The notes beneath the pieces are model-generated. The model saw only the letters and a list, made by a program, of their open reading frames with translations. It had not been told where the DNA came from and searched no databases. 14,941 nt of DNA, from assembly GCA_032100225.1 (NCBI GenBank), contig DAMDJY010000085.1, forward strand, positions 1 to 14,941, read 5' to 3'. Source of the stretch: Mobilicoccus sp032100225. Lineage in GTDB: Bacteria > Actinomycetota > Actinomycetes > Actinomycetales > Dermatophilaceae. Both the position numbers and the translations under genes were made by a program. Positions 5,328 through 12,258 of this stretch are shown one piece after another; the first letter of the stretch is position 1; each line of letters starts with the position of its first letter.

Positions 5328-6205
5328 ACCACACGCTCAGCAGGGACGGCTCGGGTGGGGCAGCAGTCGCCGAAACGACGGACTGCGCCCTCTCGATTCG
5401 CGGTCTGGTCAAGTCTTTTCGGGGATTCACGCTGGAGGGCATCGACCTCGACGTGCCGCGGGGATACGTCGTCGGTCTCGTCGGCGCGAACGGGTCGGGC
5501 AAGACGACGACGATCGGCTCTGCGATCGGCACGGTGATTCCCGATGCCGGCCGGATCGCCATGCCGCCGATGGATTGCGTCGGGGTCGTGCTCGACACGC
5601 CCTTCTACATGAAGGCGTGGACGCCGACGAAGATCGAGAAGGCCGTCCGGCCGTTCTATTCGCGGTGGTCGACGGACCGCTACGCGTCTCTGCTCCAGCG
5701 CTTCGGCCTGAACTCCGACACGAAGCTCAAAGACATGTCCCGCGGGCAAGGCATGAAGCTCCAGGCCGCCGTCGCTCTCGCGCACGACCCGGAGCTGCTC
5801 ATCCTCGACGAGCCGACCTCCGGACTCGACCCCCTAGCGCGTGACGAATTTCTCGACCTCATCGCCGAGTTCATGGAGGACGAGCAGCACTCGGTGCTCT
5901 TCTCCAGCCACATCACCACCGACCTTGAGCGCCTCGCCGACTACGTCGTCGTGCTCGACGCCGGGCAGGTCGTCACGGCCGCTCCGACCCAGGACCTGCT
6001 GGAGCAGTACCGCGTCGTGCGCGGCGGAGTACGTGACCTCACTGACGAGATGCGGCAATCGATGTACGGATTCCGCATCCATACAGCCGGATTCGAAGGT
6101 CTGGCCCCCACGGCCGACGCCGATACCTGGCGCGGCGACCTCGTCCTCGACCCGCCCACCCTCGACCAGATCGTCGTCGGCGTCGCACGCGGGAGGGCAC
6201 GATGA
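5324..6205 (+). CDS. ABC transporter ATP-binding protein, YtrB/BcrA type
   Basis: A 293-residue ATPase. Walker A GANGSGKTT is at residues 54-62, the signature is MSRGQ (138-142), Walker B is LLILDEP (158-164) followed by the D-loop SGLDP, and the switch histidine is H196 (SSHI). Where the classical Q-loop is expected the sequence is VGVVLDTPFYM (86-96), without the usual glutamine; related YtrB/BcrA-like ATPases often read F-D-E or similar here. The final 90 residues (from QYRVVRGGV) form a degenerate regulatory extension. It should power the two membrane proteins encoded next. It overlaps the GntR gene by ATGA and its own end overlaps the next start by four bases. Export of an antimicrobial compound or lipid is likely but not shown by sequence. 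Confidence 0.9.
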   Translation: MNHTLSRDGSGGAAVAETTDCALSIRGLVKSFRGFTLEGIDLDVPRGYVVGLVGANGSGKTTTIGSAIGTVIPDAGRIAMPPMDCVGVVLDTPFYMKAWTPTKIEKAVRPFYSRWSTDRYASLLQRFGLNSDTKLKDMSRGQGMKLQAAVALAHDPELLILDEPTSGLDPLARDEFLDLIAEFMEDEQHSVLFSSHITTDLERLADYVVVLDAGQVVTAAPTQDLLEQYRVVRGGVRDLTDEMRQSMYGFRIHTAGFEGLAPTADADTWRGDLVLDPPTLDQIVVGVARGRAR

Positions 6206-6951
6206 GCACCGCACTGACGTACCGCGATGCTCGAGATGTCGATGCCGATCGACCGCCGAACATCGCCGCAGCTGCTCGTGTGGATCGTGACTCCGGCACG
6301 CTCGGAGGGTGGATCGGTGCCGGTCTGCTCGGTGTCTTCGGCGGGGCGGTCGCTGCTGTGACGGGCAACGACTCGTCGCCGATGATGATCGCCGTTGTGT
6401 ACACGATGCTGCTGGTGCAGGGGCCGTGGCAGATCGACGAGACCGACGGCGGAGCGGACCTGCGTCGCGTGGTTGGACTGACTCGTCGGAGCGTGGTCAC
6501 CGCCCGCTACATCACCTTCGCTTGGTACTGGCTGGTCTTCGTCATAGCTGCCCTGGTCGCGCCTTGGACGATGGCGGCTGCGGGCGTCGGACAGGTGGGC
6601 TTCACGATGTGGGACCTGGGGTCACGGGTCGTGCCTGCTGGGTCCGGCCAGGTCGGTGCCGCCATGTTCGGCGTCTGGGCCGCGGCGATGCTCTCAGCAG
6701 TGTCGGGGTGTTTCGGGATCGCAGCCCGGATCAGATGGGGGAGTGCGGGGAGTGTTGTGTTGCTCTGTCTCGTCGCTGTGCTCGGGCCGCTGGCGATCAT
6801 CCTCGTCGGGTCGTTCGGCGTCTCCGACTACGCCCTGCGCACTCCCGGCGACATCGCCGTCGCGCTGGGGCTTCTCCTGCTTGTGGTCGTCGGTGGTGGC
6901 CTCGTCTCTCACCGGTCTGCGATTCGCGCGTATGAAAGGAAGGATCTCTGA
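6202..6951 (+). CDS. ABC transporter membrane subunit (first)
   Basis: A 249-residue integral membrane protein. The first 33 residues are hydrophilic. Hydrophobic stretches follow at about 34-53, 60-72, 100-122, 145-171, 177-200 and 212-234, so five or six membrane helices are likely. A polar stretch with W-Q-I-D-E-T-D-G-G-A-D-L and R-R-V-V-G-L-T-R-R (residues about 73-95) lies between helices; in ABC-2 type subunits this cytoplasmic region contacts the ATPase. I do not recognise a named family. Function is inferred from coupling: its start overlaps the ATPase gene and its stop overlaps the next start (TGATG at 6949-6953). The final residues are basic (RAYERKDL). Confidence 0.75.
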   Translation: MSTALTYRDARDVDADRPPNIAAAARVDRDSGTLGGWIGAGLLGVFGGAVAAVTGNDSSPMMIAVVYTMLLVQGPWQIDETDGGADLRRVVGLTRRSVVTARYITFAWYWLVFVIAALVAPWTMAAAGVGQVGFTMWDLGSRVVPAGSGQVGAAMFGVWAAAMLSAVSGCFGIAARIRWGSAGSVVLLCLVAVLGPLAIILVGSFGVSDYALRTPGDIAVALGLLLLVVVGGGLVSHRSAIRAYERKDL

Positions 6952-7589
6952 TGCGCCGCGCACTGGCACTCGACTTCCGTGTCGCTCGTCATCACCTGCC
7001 GTATGCGGGTGTCGCGCTGTTCGGTCTCGTCGTCGGGGCGGTGGCCGGATCGCTCATTCCGTTGTGGTTGTTCAGCGCGATGTGGATCGGCGCGACCTCG
7101 ATGGCCGACCACCGCGCCCTGGCAGTCGAAGGCCCCGTCGGAACGTTGCAGTCCATCCTCGGCGTCTCGCGGGCAGACGCGGTACGTGCTCGGTTTATCG
7201 CGCCGTTCGCCGTAGCGGCGGCCTGTCTGGTCGGCGGGTCGGTCGTCGGGGTGATCTGGTCGCTGCTGGGGTGGGACATGGTGAGCCTGTGGGGCCTCGC
7301 CGCGATCGTGTCCGCGGTCCTGCTCGTCGGAGCTGTCGCGTCGACGCTCACGTACATCGCGCCACCCGTGGTTCAGCAGATCGGTGTTCTGGTGATGGTC
7401 GTCGCGATGGCCGGGGTGGGTTTCATCCCGATGTTCACGGCGAACGGGAGCACCTCGACTCAGGCACTCGTCGACGCGCTATACGGCGGGCCGGTTCCAG
7501 TCGTGGCGGTACTGGCGGTGGGGGCGGTGCTTGCCGCGGTCATCGGCTGCCATCTCTCGCTCCGCACCCACTCCCGCCGAGACCTCTGA
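6951..7589 (+). CDS. ABC transporter membrane subunit (second)
   Basis: A 212-residue membrane protein with about six hydrophobic segments (about 16-48, 81-103, 109-134, 139-160, 176-202 with a break) and the basic end RTHSRRDL. Between the first two segments is a polar region with MADHRALAVEGPVGTLQSILGVSRADAVRAR, the same type of cytoplasmic loop as in the preceding protein. Both subunits end in a basic tail (RKDL and RRDL), suggesting that they are diverged relatives that form a heterodimer with the ATPase. The Shine-Dalgarno site AAGGAAGGA (6937-6945) precedes the ATG. This is the last gene of the operon; a hairpin follows at 7703-7721. Confidence 0.75.
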   Translation: MRRALALDFRVARHHLPYAGVALFGLVVGAVAGSLIPLWLFSAMWIGATSMADHRALAVEGPVGTLQSILGVSRADAVRARFIAPFAVAAACLVGGSVVGVIWSLLGWDMVSLWGLAAIVSAVLLVGAVASTLTYIAPPVVQQIGVLVMVVAMAGVGFIPMFTANGSTSTQALVDALYGGPVPVVAVLAVGAVLAAVIGCHLSLRTHSRRDL

Positions 7590-7702
7590 GCGAGCGAGTC
7601 GACGGGCAAGTTGTCACAGCATGTGAATCCGCAGGTCAGAGGTGCGATCCGCTATCGGTGCCTGTTGATCGCTCTTATCGCTCTACGTCTGCAGCGCTGG
7701 GG

Positions 7703-7721
7703 GCCTGAGCCAGGCTCAGGC
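7703..7721. terminator. Perfect palindromic hairpin between convergent operons
   Basis: GCCTGAGCC-A-GGCTCAGGC forms a stem of 8 base pairs with a 3-base loop. It lies between the stop of the ABC operon (7589) and the stop of the convergent methyltransferase gene (7738). It has no T run on either strand, so it may stop RNA polymerase weakly in both directions or mark a processing end. Confidence 0.6.
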
Positions 7722-7737
7722 TCGCCCGCGACGGCAC

Positions 7738-8385
7738 TCAAGAGGGTGCGACAGCGATGACGACGGCCTGAGGGTCTGGCTCGGAGCCGGCCGGTCCGCG
7801 TTCCAGCCGGGTGACTACCTCGAGGCCGTGCGCCTCCAGCTGCGAGGCCATGTGGGACACGGAGCGGTGGTAGCGGTTCATGACGACGTCGACGCCCAAG
7901 GCGGCAAAGCCCTCGCCGACTCGACGCGCCCCTTCGCCGACCTGGAACGCGACGAGCAGGTGGCCACCTGGACGGAGCACGCGCACCATCTCGGCGAGCA
8001 TGCGTTCGAGGTCGTCATCGGGATGGTGGATCGTGGAGTACCAGGAGAACACCCCGTCGAACATCCCATCTTGGTAGTCGAGCTCGGTGAGGCTGCCGAT
8101 GGTGACCGGGTACTCGGGGTGATCCTGGCGAGCTCGGCGGATCATTTCGGGGGAGAGGTCAACGCCCTCGGGCCGACACCCACGGGCAGCCAGATAGGGC
8201 AGCAGGCGACCCGCGCCGCAGCCTGCGTCGAGCACGCGCCTCGGCTCCCGCAGCAGCCCGATGAAGTGGTCGATCACCGCCAATTCCAGCGGCTGTTCGG
8301 CCGCCGTGGCGGTGAGGTGGTCGGCGAACACGTCTGCGACTGCGTCGTATGCGGTCCTCGTCAGGTCGTCGTCGGCTTCGGGCAT
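7738..8385 (-). CDS. Class I SAM-dependent methyltransferase
   Basis: A 215-residue protein counted from ATG 8385. Motif I (VLDAGCGAGR, 51-60) binds SAM, the acidic end of strand 2 is G-V-D-L-S-P (D76), motif II is near YQDGMFDGVFSWYSTIHH, and motif III is the VLRPGGHLLVAF strand. This is the common ubiE-like fold of small-molecule methyltransferases; the substrate is unknown. A longer form from GTG 8454 would add 23 residues rich in P, T and S. I prefer 8385 because the family begins with the helix TRTAYDAVADVFADH, and a weak AGGAT site lies upstream. It is the last gene of an operon with an SDR and a small conserved protein and is convergent with the ABC operon. Confidence 0.85.
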   Translation of the reverse strand: MPEADDDLTRTAYDAVADVFADHLTATAAEQPLELAVIDHFIGLLREPRRVLDAGCGAGRLLPYLAARGCRPEGVDLSPEMIRRARQDHPEYPVTIGSLTELDYQDGMFDGVFSWYSTIHHPDDDLERMLAEMVRVLRPGGHLLVAFQVGEGARRVGEGFAALGVDVVMNRYHRSVSHMASQLEAHGLEVVTRLERGPAGSEPDPQAVVIAVAPS

Positions 8386-8468
8386 GGCGACATCCTGCCC
8401 GCTCGGGGTGCGGCCCGGTGTCTCGATCGACACGTCCCCGATTGGTGTCGGCACGTTCGCCGGAGCGT

Positions 8469-8690
8469 TTAGCGTCCTCGGTTGCGGGGATGGTTGCGAG
8501 CCTGACGCTCGTTGCCGCGACGGTAATTGCCGGTCAGGCGCGCCATGAGTTCCTGCGGGTCGTCGCGCTCCACGTCCTCGAGAAAGGCAGCGGCCCTGGC
8601 GCCACGCAGGACCGTGGCAACCTGCCCGCGGTGGGTGATGACGACCTCCGCGCCTCGGAGCGTGTACTCGAAACCATCGGGACCAGGCAT
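8469..8690 (-). CDS. Small conserved actinobacterial protein
   Basis: A 73-residue protein whose pattern I recognise as a widespread actinobacterial protein of unknown role. The first half is a small beta unit (FEYTLRGAEVVITHRGQVATVLRG), then a helix (ARAAAFLEDVERD) and the conserved end Q-E-L-M-A-R-x-T-G-N-Y-R-R-G-N-E-R followed by a basic tail (HPRNRGR). The basic end suggests nucleic acid or ribosome contact, an inference only. Its start lies 5 bases downstream of the SDR stop and no Shine-Dalgarno site is visible, so translation is probably coupled to the SDR. The stop TAA is at 8469-8471. Neighbours give no further hint of function. Confidence 0.75.
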   Translation of the reverse strand: MPGPDGFEYTLRGAEVVITHRGQVATVLRGARAAAFLEDVERDDPQELMARLTGNYRRGNERQARNHPRNRGR

Positions 8691-8695
8691 GACAG

Positions 8696-9520
8696 TCAGG
8701 CGATCCAGGTGGAGGTCATCCCGAGGACGGCGGAGCCGTCGAGGTCGGCGAGGGAGCGGGAGGCGAAGGCGCGGGCGGCGTCACCGGTCTGGTGGCGGAA
8801 GCGGTACTCCTCGGCCAGGGCGGCGTCGGCGATGGAGGCACCGGCGGACTCGGGCGTCTGCGCGGTGGCGAACGCCGAGGAGGTGCGGTCCAGATAGGCA
8901 GCAAGCTGGGCTGCGTAAGGGCTCGACTCGCCGCCCATCTGTTCGACGTTGCCGACGAAATCCGATGCGACTGCAGCGGGTTCGATGACCGACACGCGAA
9001 CTCCGTGCGCCAACGCGACCGGCGCCAGGGACTGCATGAACCCCTCGACCGCGAACTTGGCTCCGCAGTAGGCGTCGGCGAAGGGTTGGCCCACGACGCC
9101 GCCCACCGACGTCACGGTGAGGATGGTTCCGCTGCCCTGGACGCGCAGATGCGGCAGGGCGGCCTGGGTTAGTGCGACGACGGACAGGTAGTTGACCTCG
9201 ATCTGATCGCGGACGGTGTCCATCGACAGGTCCTCGGCCGTGCCGACGCACCCGCGCCCGGCGTTGTTCACGAGGATGTCGAGGCGGCCGTGGTCGGCGA
9301 CGACCTGGTCGATCAGGGCTCGTCCCGCCTCGTGGTCGGTGACCTCCAGGGTGCGGATGTCGAGCTCCACCCCGCGCTCGCGGGCAGCATCACGCAGGGC
9401 GCCCGCGCGGTCCAGGGAACGAACCGTCGCGACGACGGTGCAGCCGCGAGCGGCCAATTCGAGAGCGGTGTGCAGACCGATGCCACTGTTGGTGCCGGTC
9501 ACGATGGCAACAGATGTCAC
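8696..9520 (-). CDS. Short-chain dehydrogenase/reductase (SDR)
   Basis: A 274-residue classical SDR. The nucleotide-binding motif TGTNSGIG is at 8-15, V-R-S at 33-35 suggests NADP(H) preference, NNAG is at 85-88, and the catalytic residues are S138 (TVTSVGG), Y151 and K155 (Y-C-G-A-K). The length and the late EPAAVASDF motif fit oxidoreductases of ketones or alcohols; the substrate is unknown. The start is GTG 9520, fixed by the strong AGGAGGA (9526-9532) upstream; longer frames have no family character. It is the first gene of the operon SDR, small protein, methyltransferase. The glu operon ends upstream on the same strand with a terminator at 9591-9633, so the SDR should have its own promoter in 9534-9590. 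Confidence 0.9.
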   Translation of the reverse strand: MTSVAIVTGTNSGIGLHTALELAARGCTVVATVRSLDRAGALRDAARERGVELDIRTLEVTDHEAGRALIDQVVADHGRLDILVNNAGRGCVGTAEDLSMDTVRDQIEVNYLSVVALTQAALPHLRVQGSGTILTVTSVGGVVGQPFADAYCGAKFAVEGFMQSLAPVALAHGVRVSVIEPAAVASDFVGNVEQMGGESSPYAAQLAAYLDRTSSAFATAQTPESAGASIADAALAEEYRFRHQTGDAARAFASRSLADLDGSAVLGMTSTWIA

Positions 9521-9525
9521 GAGAT

Positions 9526-9532
9526 TCCTCCT
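9526..9532 (-). promoter_or_regulatory. Ribosome binding site of the SDR gene
   Basis: AGGAGGA on the minus strand lies 5 bases before GTG 9520 and decides the start of the SDR. A 6-bp inverted repeat (CTGGAG 9531-9536 and CTCCAG 9544-9549) just upstream touches it and could partly hide it, but it is short. Confidence 0.65.
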
Positions 9533-9590
9533 GGAGTCGAGGCCTCCAGTGTGGGGCCGTGGCGTCGCCGTCCGATGCACGCTCGCCGCC

Positions 9591-9633
9591 GGAAAACAGC
9601 GGGCCCGGCTCGACACGACGTCGAACCGGGCCC
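9591..9633 (-). terminator. Rho-independent terminator of the glu operon
   Basis: GGGCCCGGCTCGAC (9601-9614) and GTCGAACCGGGCCC (9620-9633) form a 14-bp stem with one mismatch and a 5-base loop. On the minus strand the stem is followed by GCTGTTTTCC, a short T tract. It lies 22 bases after the stop of the last glu permease gene. Confidence 0.85.
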
Positions 9634-9655
9634 ATCAGTCAACCGGGGGAGTGCG

Positions 9656-10582
9656 TCAAACGACGCCCCCCTGGCCGCCGGCCGAGTTGCGGGCGGCTGC
9701 GTCCCCCGTGGCCGTGACGACCGTGGGGTCGTCGTCGACGGGCGACGCCGCGAGGCCGGCCGTGTGGCCGCGGCGGCGCAGGCGGGCCTCCACCCTGGTC
9801 GCGAGCGTCGTCATCGCGTAGTTGATGGCGATGAACAACAGCGCCACGACGATGAACGCGGGGATGAGATTCCCCTTGTACGAGCCGATCTGGTTCGCCT
9901 TGTTGAGCAGCTCCTCGTAGGTGATGACGTACCCGAGCGCCGTGTCCTTGAGGACGACGACGATCTGACTCATGATCGCGGGCAGCATCGCCGTGAGCGC
10001 CTGCGGCAGCAGGATCGAGCGTGTCGTCTGCGATGGGGTGAGCCCGATCGACAGACCCGCCTCACGCTGGCCCTTGGGCAGGTTCTCGACACCGGCGCGC
10101 ACCAGCTCGGCCACGACGGAGCCGTTGTACAGGGTCAAGGCGGTGACGACGGCGGCGAAGCCCTCCTGAGCGGAGAACAGTCCGTTGAACAGGTAGATGT
10201 AGAAGAAGCCGATCATCATGACGAGCACCGGCACGGACCGGAAGAGCTCGACGACGACGCTGGACACCCAACGCACGGGGGCGAGGTGCGACAGCCGTCC
10301 GACGCCGAACACGAGGCCGAACGCCGCGGCGAGGACGATCGACACGGCCGCTGCCTTGAGGGTGCCGAGTAGACCCGGCAGGAGGTACTCGGTCCAGATC
10401 TCGCCATCGAAGAAGGGGGTCCACTTCGCGGCGGTGAACTGGCCCTGCTGGACGAACTGCCACAGCACCCAGGCGCCGAACGCGAGGGCGAGGACGGTCA
10501 GGGTGACGCCGACGATGAGCTGGTTGCGGCGGGTTTTCGGCCCGGGCGCGTCGAAGAGGACCGATGCGGACGTGGTGCTCAT
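9656..10582 (-). CDS. gluD: Glutamate/polar amino acid ABC transporter permease (GluD-like)
   Basis: A 308-residue permease of the His/Glu/Gln/Arg/opine family. A hydrophilic start and one extra helix (LIVGVTLTVLALAFGAWVLW) are followed by a membrane domain of five helices from about residue 65. The EAA loop that binds the ATPase is G-Q-R-E-A-G-L-S-I-G-L-T-P-S-Q-T near 170-185, followed by ILLPQALTAMLPAI. The C-terminal 50 residues are polar. In Corynebacterium glutamicum the gluD product has this role together with GluC. It overlaps the preceding gluC-like gene by ATGA (10579-10582), so the two should be made in equal amounts. The assignment to glutamate rests on operon order and similarity pattern; glutamine, aspartate or arginine are possible. 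Confidence 0.85.
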   Translation of the reverse strand: MSTTSASVLFDAPGPKTRRNQLIVGVTLTVLALAFGAWVLWQFVQQGQFTAAKWTPFFDGEIWTEYLLPGLLGTLKAAAVSIVLAAAFGLVFGVGRLSHLAPVRWVSSVVVELFRSVPVLVMMIGFFYIYLFNGLFSAQEGFAAVVTALTLYNGSVVAELVRAGVENLPKGQREAGLSIGLTPSQTTRSILLPQALTAMLPAIMSQIVVVLKDTALGYVITYEELLNKANQIGSYKGNLIPAFIVVALLFIAINYAMTTLATRVEARLRRRGHTAGLAASPVDDDPTVVTATGDAAARNSAGGQGGVV

Positions 10583-11247
10583 CGCTTCACCGCCAGGCGC
10601 TTGCCGAAGTGGGTCGTGGCCAGGCCGAGGGGCAGCGTCAGGACGACGAAGCCGAGGGCGACGACTGCGAGGATCCAGTACATGAGGTCGGGCCGCTGTT
10701 CCATGGCGTCGGCCTGCAGGTAGGCGATCTCGGCGACGCCGATGATCGAGACGACGGTCGAGTTCTTGATCATCGCGATCAGAGTCGAGCCCAACGGCAC
10801 GATGGCGGAGCGGAAGGCCTGCGGGAGGACGATCGAGCCGAGAGTCTGCCGAAAGCCGAGCCCCAGGGAGCGGGCGGCCTCGGACTGGCCGACGGGCACG
10901 GTGTTGACGCCCGAGCGGATGGCCTCACACACGAACGCCGCCGTGTACACGCCGAGCGCGACCGCGCCCCACCGGAAGTTGTCGCTGTACAGGTCGGCCT
11001 TGTCGAGATGCCAGCCGAGGGTGCTCGCCAGGCCCATCTGCGAGAACGCGACGAGGAGCGTGAGGGGAGTGTTGCGGATGACGTTGACGTACAGCGCACC
11101 CATCGAGCGCAGCACCGGCATCGGGGAGAGGCGGAAGATCGCGACGAGGGTGCCCACCGCGAAGGCGATGGCGCCCGCGAGCAGGCACACCTTGATCGTC
11201 ATGAAGAACGCGCTCCAGACGGGGAACTCGCTGAACAGCTCGCCCAT
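10579..11247 (-). CDS. gluC: Glutamate/polar amino acid ABC transporter permease (GluC-like)
   Basis: A 222-residue permease of the same family without an N-terminal extension. After FSEFPVWSAFFMTIKVCLLAGAI it has five helices. The segment VNVIRNTPLTLLVAFSQ (about 54-70) is the typical R-N-T-P-L motif, and the EAA loop is G-Q-S-E-A-A-R-S-L-G-L-G-F-R-Q-T followed by IVLPQAFRSAIVPLGST. It pairs with the GluD-like protein. The start ATG 11247 has AAGGAG (11251-11256) upstream. A strong hairpin at 11280-11317 separates it from the binding-protein gene. Confidence 0.85.
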   Translation of the reverse strand: MGELFSEFPVWSAFFMTIKVCLLAGAIAFAVGTLVAIFRLSPMPVLRSMGALYVNVIRNTPLTLLVAFSQMGLASTLGWHLDKADLYSDNFRWGAVALGVYTAAFVCEAIRSGVNTVPVGQSEAARSLGLGFRQTLGSIVLPQAFRSAIVPLGSTLIAMIKNSTVVSIIGVAEIAYLQADAMEQRPDLMYWILAVVALGFVVLTLPLGLATTHFGKRLAVKR

Positions 11248-11279
11248 GGCGCTCCTTTCGGGTCAGTGGGGCCGACGCA

Positions 11280-11317
11280 CCGGATGCCGCCCGCCCGGGT
11301 GAGCGGACGGCATCCGG
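11280..11317 (-). promoter_or_regulatory. Intercistronic hairpin between the binding-protein and permease genes
   Basis: CCGGATGCCG (11280-11289) and CGGCATCCGG (11308-11317) form a perfect 10-bp stem, extended inside by a further CCGC/GCGG pairing after one mismatch. It follows the stop of gluB and precedes the ribosome binding site of gluC. There is no T tract, so it probably protects the upstream message or terminates only part of the transcripts, giving more binding protein than permease. Confidence 0.7.
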
Positions 11318-11333
11318 GTGCCGCGACGGTGTG

Positions 11334-12152
11334 TCAGGAGCAGGCGGCGGGCTCAGGCATCATGTCGTCGGTGACGGTGAAACCGGCCGGGCCGAGGTTG
11401 GCCTCGACGACCTTCTTCAGCTCACCGGAGGACTTCATCTTCTTGAGGGCGTCGGTGACCTTGGTGCACATCTCCTTGTCGCCCTTCTTGATGCCGACGC
11501 CGTACTTCTCCTCGGAGAAGGGCTTGCCGGCGAGCTTGAGCTTGCCCTTGTACTGCTCCTGCGCGGCGTAACCCGACAGGATCGTGTTGTCCGTGGTCAG
11601 GGCGTCGACGGAGCCGGAGATGATGGCCTCGACGCACTTGGAGTAGGTGTCGTACTCCTGGATCTGCACGTCGGGGTACTTCTCCTTGAACTTCGTTGCC
11701 GATGTCGAGCCCTTGACGGAGCACATCTTCTTGCCCGACATGGCGTCGGGGCCGGTGATGGGGGAGTCGGCCTTGACGAGGAGGTCCTGTCCGGCGATGA
11801 AGTACGGGCCGGCGAAGTCGACGTCCTTCTTGCGGGCGTCGGTGATGGAGTAGGTGCCGACGATGTAGTCGACCTTGCCGGTCTTGAGGAACGTCTCACG
11901 CTGGGACGACACGGCCTCGGTGAACTCGGGCGTCTTGCCGAGCTCCTTGGCGATGTAGTTCGCGATGTCGACGTCCATACCGGTGTACTTCGACCCCTCC
12001 TTGAGGCCCATGCCCGGCTGGTCGTACTTGATGCCGACCTTGATCGTCTTCGAGTCGGAGCCGGAGCCCGAATCGGATGAGCCACAGGCGGCGAGGGAGG
12101 AGATGGCGAGGGCTGCGGCGCTGAGGGCGACTGCGGTACGGCGAAGGGTCAT
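11334..12152 (-). CDS. gluB: Glutamate/polar amino acid-binding lipoprotein (GluB-like)
   Basis: A 272-residue family 3 solute-binding protein. A lipoprotein signal peptide covers residues 1-22 (basic start MTLRR, hydrophobic core, lipobox L-A-A-C) with the lipidated Cys at 23, then a serine/glycine linker. The mature protein has the SBP_bac_3 pattern: TIKVGIKYDQPGMG, then YTGMDVDIANYIAKELG, VDYIVGTYSITDARKKDVDFAGPYFIAGQDLL (ligand-site arginine in the TDARKK segment), CSVKGSTSATKF and the late DALTTDN. It should sit on the outside of the membrane and deliver the amino acid to GluC/GluD. AAGGAAG (12158-12165 region) precedes ATG 12152. It lies second in the operon after a 106-base gap that contains 10-bp tandem repeats. 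Confidence 0.9.
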   Translation of the reverse strand: MTLRRTAVALSAAALAISSLAACGSSDSGSGSDSKTIKVGIKYDQPGMGLKEGSKYTGMDVDIANYIAKELGKTPEFTEAVSSQRETFLKTGKVDYIVGTYSITDARKKDVDFAGPYFIAGQDLLVKADSPITGPDAMSGKKMCSVKGSTSATKFKEKYPDVQIQEYDTYSKCVEAIISGSVDALTTDNTILSGYAAQEQYKGKLKLAGKPFSEEKYGVGIKKGDKEMCTKVTDALKKMKSSGELKKVVEANLGPAGFTVTDDMMPEPAACS

Positions 12153-12228
12153 GAGTCTGGCTTCCTTGTCAGGCTGTGATGAGGGTGATGCGGGTGCAGC
12201 CAGATGAAGCGGCTGCGATCGACGACAG

Positions 12229-12258
12229 ACGAGTTCGGACGAGCGTGGACGAGTGCGG
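12229..12258. repeat. Three 10-bp tandem repeats in the gluA-gluB gap
   Basis: ACGAGTTCGG, ACGAGCGTGG and ACGAGTGCGG follow one another without gaps, sharing ACGAG and the final GG. The array ends directly next to the stop codon of the gluA-like gene. The period is close to one DNA helix turn. Role unknown. Confidence 0.5.

Noticed and set aside
9531..9549. 6-bp inverted repeat touching the SDR ribosome binding site
   Set aside because: Too short and with no conserved riboswitch features; kept only as a remark under the binding site.
10564..11571. Long open frame on the plus strand across the glu permease genes
   Set aside because: Low-complexity composition typical of antisense frames in GC-rich genes; it crosses several real minus-strand genes and the intergenic hairpin.
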